Position numbers and translations under genes: made by a program. Below, piece by piece: positions 46,801 to 55,800 of a DNA stretch of 61,557 bases. Within the stretch, counting starts at the first letter, position 1, and each line of letters begins with the position of its first letter. The DNA lies in NCBI GenBank assembly GCA_035998445.1, contig DASYHQ010000024.1:1-61557 (forward strand). The letters are read 5' to 3'. Source of the stretch: Tepidisphaeraceae bacterium. GTDB taxonomy: Bacteria > Planctomycetota > Phycisphaerae > Tepidisphaerales > Tepidisphaeraceae. Below the pieces are notes generated by a model that saw only the letters and a program-made list of their open reading frames with translations, did not search any database and was not told the DNA's origin.

Positions 46801-49800
46801 GGCGTTCAACAATCCGTCGGCGGGCACGAGCGAGACGTTCACGGTCACGATCGACTGGGGCGATGGGACCGCGCCACAGCGCGTCGCCGCCTCGGTCGTC
46901 CCGGGCGCTGCCGGCACCGAGACGGTCGGCACGTTCACGGCGACCCACGTGTACGCCAACGCGCCGTCGTTCGCCGGGCAGCGGTTCTTCAATGCGACCG
47001 TGACGGCCGCCGATGACGACCAGGGCGCCGCGACGCGGTCGTTCGGGTTTGGCCTCGTCGACATCCGCGTCGTGCCGACGGTCAACGTCGGCAGCACGGG
47101 CGTCACCTCGGTCCACATCTACAAGCGCCCCTGGTTCGAGCCGGACGAGATCGACGTCGACACGCTGCGGTTCGGCCCCGGCGGCGCGCCCGAGGACGAC
47201 GGCCAACTCGAGTCGCAGGGGAACAACCCGTTCCGGCGCGCCGACTTCCGAACGGCGCTGAGCGGGATCCGACTGGGCGACACGGAGGCGTTCGTCACCG
47301 GCCAGCTCAACGACGGCACGTTCTTCGTCGGCATGGACGAGATCAAGACGAACGGCTCGCTGCCGACCCGAGCCCATGGCGCGCTCCCCGGGTCGCCGAA
47401 GTTCTTCGTCGTCAATGACGGCGCGGCCGCGTCGGGCGACAATGCGTATCGCTACACCGCCGCTGGCGGCGCGATCGGCTTCTACGCGATGGACGCGACG
47501 ATGCGCCAGCCACGCGGCGTGGCGTCCAATCCTGTCGGCGACCTGCTGTGGACGATCGACGGGGCCGGGCAGGTGCAGGTGACGAACGCGGGCAATGGCG
47601 CGTTCCTGGGCGCTTGGCGGGCGGCGCAGGTCGAGCGGGCGAGCGGCATCACGACTGACGGCACGAACATCTGGGTCGTCGACGATGTCCAGAAGCGCGT
47701 CCGCCTGTACGCCAACGCAGCGGGCCTGCGCAAGGGCATCGCGTCAGAGGCGTCGTCGTTCGCGCTTGCCGCGGCGAACGCGAGCCCGACCGACGTAGTA
47801 ACGGACGGGACGACAATCTGGGTTACCGACGACGCGACCGACAAGGTGTTCGTCTACGCCCGGGACGGGCAACTCCTGGGCCAGTGGCAGCTCGACGCGG
47901 CGAACGCCAACGCGTCGGGCATCACGTTGGCCGCTGGCGAGGACGACCTGTGGGTCGTCGACCGCACGACGCGGCAGGTGTACCACTACGCCGGCGCCAC
48001 CGACTGGCGCGACGGTGCGCGTTCCGCCGCCGGCACGTTCGCGCTGCAGACCGCCAATACGACGCCCGAGGGCATCGCGGACCCGCCGACAATGCCTCCG
48101 ATGGTGTCGAGCACGCCGGGCACCGTACACAGCGTTCCTGGCGTCGGCGATCTCTGGGACGTGACGTCGGCGTTCGAGTTCGGGTACGACCGCACGAGCC
48201 TTTACGATGCAGATGACGCTCTGTTCGCGGGCCTTTCGGTCGAACGAAAGGCTGGCGACAGCACGTTCATGCGGAACCGCTTGCTCTTGGTCGTCCGCGA
48301 CATCAGCGAGCCCGGCATCGTCCTCCCGAATGCTCACGGACTGACCGCTGATGGTCATCCGTACTACGATCTGACGGCAGCCATCGGATCCAGTTCTGCA
48401 GGGCAGTTCCCTGCTACGGCTGCGACGCAAGCTGTGCTCCAGTTCCTCAATCCCGGGCGCCAGCGCTTCGGTTACACTCTGCAGATCCTGTCCGGTGGGA
48501 ACACGGCGCCTCGCTTCGCGTCCGACCCGTACGCCGGCGACCAAGGGCATGCGTACTCCGTGGAAGCGGCCGGCGGCAGTGTTCTAGAGATCGTCGCGAA
48601 GAGCGACAACACGCTTCGGTATCCCCTGGCAGGCGACGATCGTGAACAGGACCCGGTCCGCTTCGAGATCGTCTCCGGCCCGGCCGGCATGACGGTCGAA
48701 GACGTCGATGGTCAGCCCGTACTAACGTGGCAGCCGACACTTGCGGGCACGCATACGGTGCGGCTTCGCGTGTTGGATCAACCGCACGGCGCTACAGATC
48801 GCGCCTACGACCAGATATTCACCGTTCGCGCCGTCACAAACGTGCAGAACCGCCCGCCACGGTTCACCACCACGCCCGTGGTCGTGGCCTACGCCGGTGA
48901 GGAGTACCGCTACGACGCTGACGGATTCGACCCGGACGGCGACACATTAGCGTTCTCGTATCTGCCGGATGTGGACGAAACGTTGCGGCCGGGCGGGGAC
49001 TTCGCCATTGCGCCAGGCAACGGCGTGGTGACGTGGCGACCGACGTACGCGGACATCGGTAAGACGTTCACCGTCCGCCTGCGCGTCAGTGACCAGCAGG
49101 AACCGGCCCTCTACGGCGAGCAAGAGTATCAGATCGAGGTTCGCCGCGGCGTGATCCCCGGGGTGTCTGGCACGCCCGACCTTACGGTCACCAACGTCAG
49201 CGCCGAGGGTGTCCGTTTCGACCCGCAACGGCTCCGTGCCGAGGGCGTTGTGACGGCCACCATATCGAACATTGGCCTCGGCTCGGTGAACGACCCGTTC
49301 GACGTGCTGTTTTTCGAGGACCTCAACTTCGACGGCCAGTACACGTCATCTACCGATAATGTCCTCGGCTCGACTCGCGTGGAACAACCATTGATGCCGA
49401 CAGAACCGATCGCGGTCGCTGCGGCGATCTCCGGCGCGGTGCAGTTTGCCGGCGGACACATCTGGGCGTTCGTCGACAGTGGCGGTGTAATAGCGGAAAC
49501 AAACGAACTCAATAATGCGGACCGAACTAAACGGGACTGTCGGCTGCTGGAGACGACGGCGCCCGGCTATACCTTTTCGATAGCCGACGGCTATGACAAC
49601 GAGGGCAACTTTACCAACGTGGGTAATCATTTCCATGCGGGTGCCACCATTCCATTCGGTAACCCGCCGGGATCAGCCGAGGTCGGCGGGTTCGAATACA
49701 GCGAGTCCGTCCGAGGGCTTACGGAATTTGCTATCGACGGCCTCGCAGGCGAGGCGAGCATTGACTTTCGGGTCGGGATCATGGGCGGGCTGTTCTGGCA

Positions 49801-52800
49801 GGGGCCGCTGTTGAACCACACTATTCAGGTCGACGCCTATGCCGGCAACGGCGCCGAGGATATCACGGACTACGAGGCACCGTCGCTAGGTGTCGTTGGA
49901 ACGTTCGGTACTAGTGACCTTGCACTCCACGACGTGTTGTCGTTCGATCTGACTAACATCCTCGCTACGGCAGTTGCGAGTGAGCTCGACTGGCTTGGCG
50001 TACGCCTCTTGGTCCTGCCAACGGTCCGAGATCACGTCGCACTCACGTTCGACCAGTTCCACCTACACACCGCAGGCGGCGAAGCACCCGACCTCATCCC
50101 CTCGTATCTCCGGACGTCGCAAGAGTCCGGTAACACCTCATATACTGTCCGCGTCGGTAACGCGGGTAACGTCCAGGCTCCTACGAATGTACGAGTTGCG
50201 TTCTATGATGGCGATCCAAACGCTGGAGGAACATTCCTTGCCACGAACGCAACTCTAAGTACGATCGACGCAGGCCGGTACCAAGACGTCAGTGTGACCG
50301 TGCCAAACGCGCCATCCGATGATCTCTGGGTCGTCGTGGACGACAACGAAACTGTGGCTGAATGCAACGAGACGAACAACAGCTACAGCCTCGTTCTGGG
50401 ATCCGCGCCGCTGGCATTGAACGAGAACCCAGTGATCACCTCGGTGCCGGCGTGGGCCGTCCACGAAGGCGACGAGTACGAGTACCAAGTCGTCGCGACC
50501 GATCCAAACGGTCACGCTTTGGCGTACGAGCTCGTGACGAAGCCGGTGGGCATGACGATCGACGCCGTCACCGGTAAGGTCACGTGGCAGCCTCGCCCGA
50601 CGGACGTGCGCGCGCACGTCGTCCTCGTCCGCGTTAGCGATGGCCGCGGCGGCACCGCGATCCAGCGTTACGAACTCGACGTGCGCACGACGAACCTGTC
50701 CCCGGAGATCACATCCCGGCCTACCGGGCCAGCGGCGCTCGATCAGCCGTACCGCTATCAATTGTCAGCGGAGGACGGTAACGGCGACAAGCTCATGTGG
50801 GCGCTGGATGCAGCGTCGCGCGCACTGGACGTAACCATCTCTACGTCCGGGCTACTATCTTGGACGCCGGAGGAAGTCGGCGAGTTCCGCATTGCCGTCT
50901 CGGTGTCCGATGGCCGCGGCGGCACGGACGTACAAACGTTCTGGCTGTCGGTCGTCAACGAGAACACGCCGCCCCACATTGCCAGTGCGCCGGAGGGGCC
51001 GATCTTCGTCGATGAAGAGTGGTCCTACGATCTGCTCGTCAGCGACATCGAGGACGGCGACAACGCCGCAGGCGCGAATGACAAGTTCACGTTCTACCTC
51101 GACGAGGCCGCGACCGAACTGGGCATGGCGATCGATGCGGCGGGGCGGTTGACGTGGACGCCGCGCGTCGGCGGTACGTTCGTCGTCACCATCAGTGTCC
51201 AGGACAGCGGTGGTGCGACCGCAAGCCAAACGTTGACGTTGCCGGTCGAGAACCGCCCGACCGTCAACCGGTCGGCCGACATCTACAGCGAACCGACCGG
51301 GCCTGCGCTGGTCGGCAGTCCGTGGCAGTACCTCGTCAAGGCGCGCGACCTTGACGGCGACGCCGTGACAATGTCGGTCACGAAGTTCCTCGACGCCGAC
51401 GGTACGCCCATCACCGGTTACACAGAGACGCAGGTCAAGCCCGGACAACTGCTGATCGAGTGGACACCCACCGCGGCCGTCAAGGGCCCGGTGCGCGTCG
51501 AGGTTAGTGCCGCGGATGTGCCCGACGGCGCCGGTGAGGTCCAGTCCTTCGACTTGGCGGTGCTACAGACCCGTCCACCGAACAACCCGCCGACGATCAC
51601 ATCGACGCCGCCGCTGCCGGGTGTGGGCGGCGCGGATTACGTGTACGTCGTCCGAGCGACTGACGCTGATGGAGACGATGTGACGTTCACGCTCGGCGGC
51701 GCCGACGCGGGCGGCTTGACGATCGTCCGGATTGATGGCCAGAGTGCGCGGGTCCGGTGGGCCAGCCCGCAGCCAGACACGCAGCGTGACTTCACGATCC
51801 GCGCGTCGGACGGTCAGGGCGGTTGGGCTGAGCAGCGGCTGGTCCTGCGCACGGGCTCCGGCACCGGCGCGGGCACGGCCGACACGCCGCCAACGATCAC
51901 GAGTGAGCCGATTTACGCCGTTGTTGCCGGGCAACCATACCGGCAGAAGGTGACCGCCACCGACGCCGATGCGTCGACGACCGCACCCATCAGCTACGGC
52001 CTCCTAGCGCCGGCCCGGCCCGGACTGCAGGCATCGATCAATACCGCTACGGGCACGATCGATTGGCAGACGACGACGGCGGACATCGGCGAGTTCGACG
52101 TGATCGTGACCGCATCACAGGCCGGTGCAACTGCTTCCCAGCGATTCCGCGTCCGCGTCACCGATCCCGCGGCCAGCAACGCACCCCCGACGATCCAGCC
52201 CGCCACGGGCACATTGCGCGCCGTGCCAGGTGGCACGTTCGAGTACCGGGTCTTCGCGGTCGATCCAGACGGGCATGCGTTGACGTTCTGGCTAATGGAC
52301 GGAGACAATCCCGTAAGTGAACTGGACGGTCTTCGCATCGACAATCAGGGCCGGGTCGAATGGGCGGTGCCGCCCGGCGCCCAGCCACGTAGCTTCACCG
52401 TGCGAGCGGTCGACCCGCTGGGCGCGACTGACGATCAGAACTTTGATGTCGGCATCGGGACCGACCTGCCGCCCACGGTGTCGCTCGCCGCATCTACGAC
52501 CTCCCCAACCGCTGGTAGCGAGGTCCGCTTTTTCGTCCAAGCTCAGGACGACTTGGGCATCGCCGCCCGTCAGGTGACCCTCACTGCGCCTTGGCTTACC
52601 ACGCCGCTGGTGATCGACGTCGGCACCGACGGGATAGCTCGCTACACCCTGCCGACGAGTTCGACGATTGCCGGTCAATCGTTCAGCATTAAGGCCACGG
52701 TACGCGACACCGGCGGGAACGTCGTAACCACCGGGGCGCTGCCGCTCGCGGTAGCTTTTGCGGGCACCGCGTCGCCGGCCATCGCGCTCTACGGCGTTGG

Positions 52801-55800
52801 TAACGGCGTTGTATTCGACCAACCTACGGACCTGGCCGGCCGCGTCACCGACACGGATGGAGACCTCGTCTACTGGTCGCTCGTCGCCACGCCGAGCGAC
52901 GGCCGCGCGCCGATCACGCTGGCGTCCGACGGAACGCTCAACGGCACCACGCCGATCGACTCGGTTGACGGGTTCCTCGCGACCGTGAACACGAGTGAAC
53001 TGGCGAACGGCAACTACCTTTTCCAGCTCTTCGCTCAGGACGCTAGCCGCCGCGAGCGAAGCCTCAGTTTCACCGCCGCCGTCAAGAGCAATACGGCCGA
53101 CAAGGTCGGCGACTTCGCCCTGAACTTCACAGACCTTGAGACGACCGTCGGGCCCGTGCCGATCACGATCCAGCGCACGTACAGCAGCAACCGTGCGGAC
53201 CAATCTGGCGATTTCGGTTTCGGCTGGGACCTGACGGTCAGTCGCGGCAAGCTGGAGGTCGATGTCCGCGCCGGCGAGGATCCGTTCTTTGATGGTTATC
53301 TGCGAGCCTACGCGACGGGTACGCGCGTCACCATTACGCTGCCCGACGGTAGCACCCGTGGGTTCACCGCGGTGGCGCTGCCTGACACGTCAGGGGATTT
53401 TGGAGCGGGTGGGTTCCTCAGCTTCGCCAGCCTGTACACGATCGCCTTCATGCCCGATGACGACAGCCGCGACGTCCGCCTCGAACTTGCCTCGGGCGAC
53501 GTCAAACCGCTGAACGTCGGGCCCGGGCAGGGCTTGCCGCTCGATCTCGGGTTGCCGCCGGCGCTGACGGAGAACGGGTTCGTCACGACGACGCTCTACG
53601 TCGATGACAACGGAGAGTTCCGCGAGCCCCTTATGGGCGGCGGCCTTCCGTGGAACCCGGCCACCCACGGCGTTGACTTCCAGGTCGAGACGCTCGACGG
53701 TACCAAGTACACCTACGACTCCGAGACCGGCGAGCTCATTGGCCAGTCCGACCGCGTTGGCAACAGCGTTACCTATGCCAACGACGGCGACGTCATCGAG
53801 TCACGCAAGAACGGCACGCTCACTGGTAAGGTCGAGATCGTCCGCCTGCCGTCGTCGCACCTCGTCGACAAGATCACGTGGTTCCACAGCGGCGCCCAAG
53901 GTACGACGAGCGACACGATCGAGTACGACTACGTCAACGGGGAACTCGTCACCGTCACCGACCAGACCGGTAAGGCGACGCACTACGGGTACAATGAGAA
54001 GTGGGAGCTGGTTGACGGCCAATGGGTCAAGTCGGACGGTCTGCTCGGCCGCCCGCACTTCCTGACGCGCATCACGGATGGGACCAACGGCGTTGATGTC
54101 ATGCGCGCCATATTTGACCCGGCTACGGGCCACCTTCAGAAGTTTATCGATGCCGACGGAAACTCTGCGGCCGTCTCGGTGTCGACCGCACTGCCGGGCG
54201 GGCTGACTGCTGAGATTGTCCGCAACACTGCTGGGTACGCGACCGAAACCGTTCGCGACGGCCGCGGGAACGTCGTCCGTCAGATTCAACAGACGGGAAC
54301 ATTGACCTATCTCGTGACCGTCTCGGCCTACGACGGCGAGGACAACAAGATCTCCGAAACCCGCCCGTTCTCGATTACAGAGAGCAGTGGGACCACGACG
54401 CTCCGATATACGACGACTCCAAGCGGCACGGCCGTCCACGCCTATCGGGGCGAGTACAACGACGATCGTCACCCGCACCTGCCGACGAAGGAGGTCGACG
54501 CGGCCGGCGTCGAGACGACTTACGTTTATAACGGCCGCGGCGACGTCATCTCGATGACCGAAGGCGGTGAATTGACGACGAACACGATCGACAGGACAAC
54601 GGGGCAGTTGACCCAGTCGGTCGATCCGGCCGGCAACCTCACCATCTATCACTACGAGCAGGGCAACCTCGTCCGCGTTGAACAACGTACACCGTCCGGG
54701 CAGGTGCGCGATCTGGTGAATACCGGGTACAACTTGCTCGGACAGATGACGTCGAGCACCGATTCGACCGGCGTGGTCACGTCGTACGGCTACGACGCCC
54801 GCGGTCGCCTGAAGTCGACCTCCTACGTCGCTGCGAACGGCACGGTCGTCCGCTCCGAGACGGACTATGACGCGGCCGGACGCATCACCGGGGTCCGCAA
54901 GTTCGTCAATGATGTGGAAGTGACGGAAGACGCCGCTTCGTTCGATGCGGGCGGACGAATGCTGACTGTCGTCGACCGCTTCGGGCACGTCACGGTCAAC
55001 CGATACGATGCCCGCGGCAATGTCGTTGAATCTCGCAGCCCCGAGAAGGACGCACAGGGCAACGACGTCGTCGTGATCGTCCGGACCGCGTACGACGCGG
55101 ACGGTCGCGTCATCGCCCGAACCGATCCCTACGTCGAGGGAACCGCGACTACGAACGTGCGCGTCACGCATACGCTATACGACAACGCAGGCCGCGCCCA
55201 TGAAGTCCGACGGATCGGTGGCGTGGACGTCGCGTTGACGCATGTGACGGGCGGTACGGGTTCTGATTACCTGGGAGGTCTGTTCCGCACCACGTTCCAG
55301 TACGACCGAGTTGCCGACACCTACGCCGGCACGCCGGCCGCGGACCGCGTCATTTCCGCCTCGTCCACGACCTACGACGGTCGCGGGCGCGTCGAGACGA
55401 CCGTCAGCGAGACCGGGCTCGTCACGCATCACGAGTATGACGACGCCGACCGAGAGAAACGGGTCTGGTTTGAACTGGACATCGACGGGGACGGTGACGA
55501 CGACCTGCACGAGACGACGTTCGCTTACGATGCGCAAGGGCGCCAGACGCTCGTCCGCGACGCCGCTGGACGCGTGACCGAAACCCAGTACGACGCCCAA
55601 GGACAGGCCACTCACACGATCCTCCGGGGGCTCACGCCGGCGAACGTGACGCCGGGGTCGCCGGCCGACACGAGTACGGCCGACGACATCGTGCTCGAGC
55701 AGGTTTACGACGAGCGCGGTCGGCACCTTGCCGACGTCGACGCGCTCGGCCGGCGCACGGACTACGAGTACGATGGGGACGGCCGACTGATCGCCGTCAC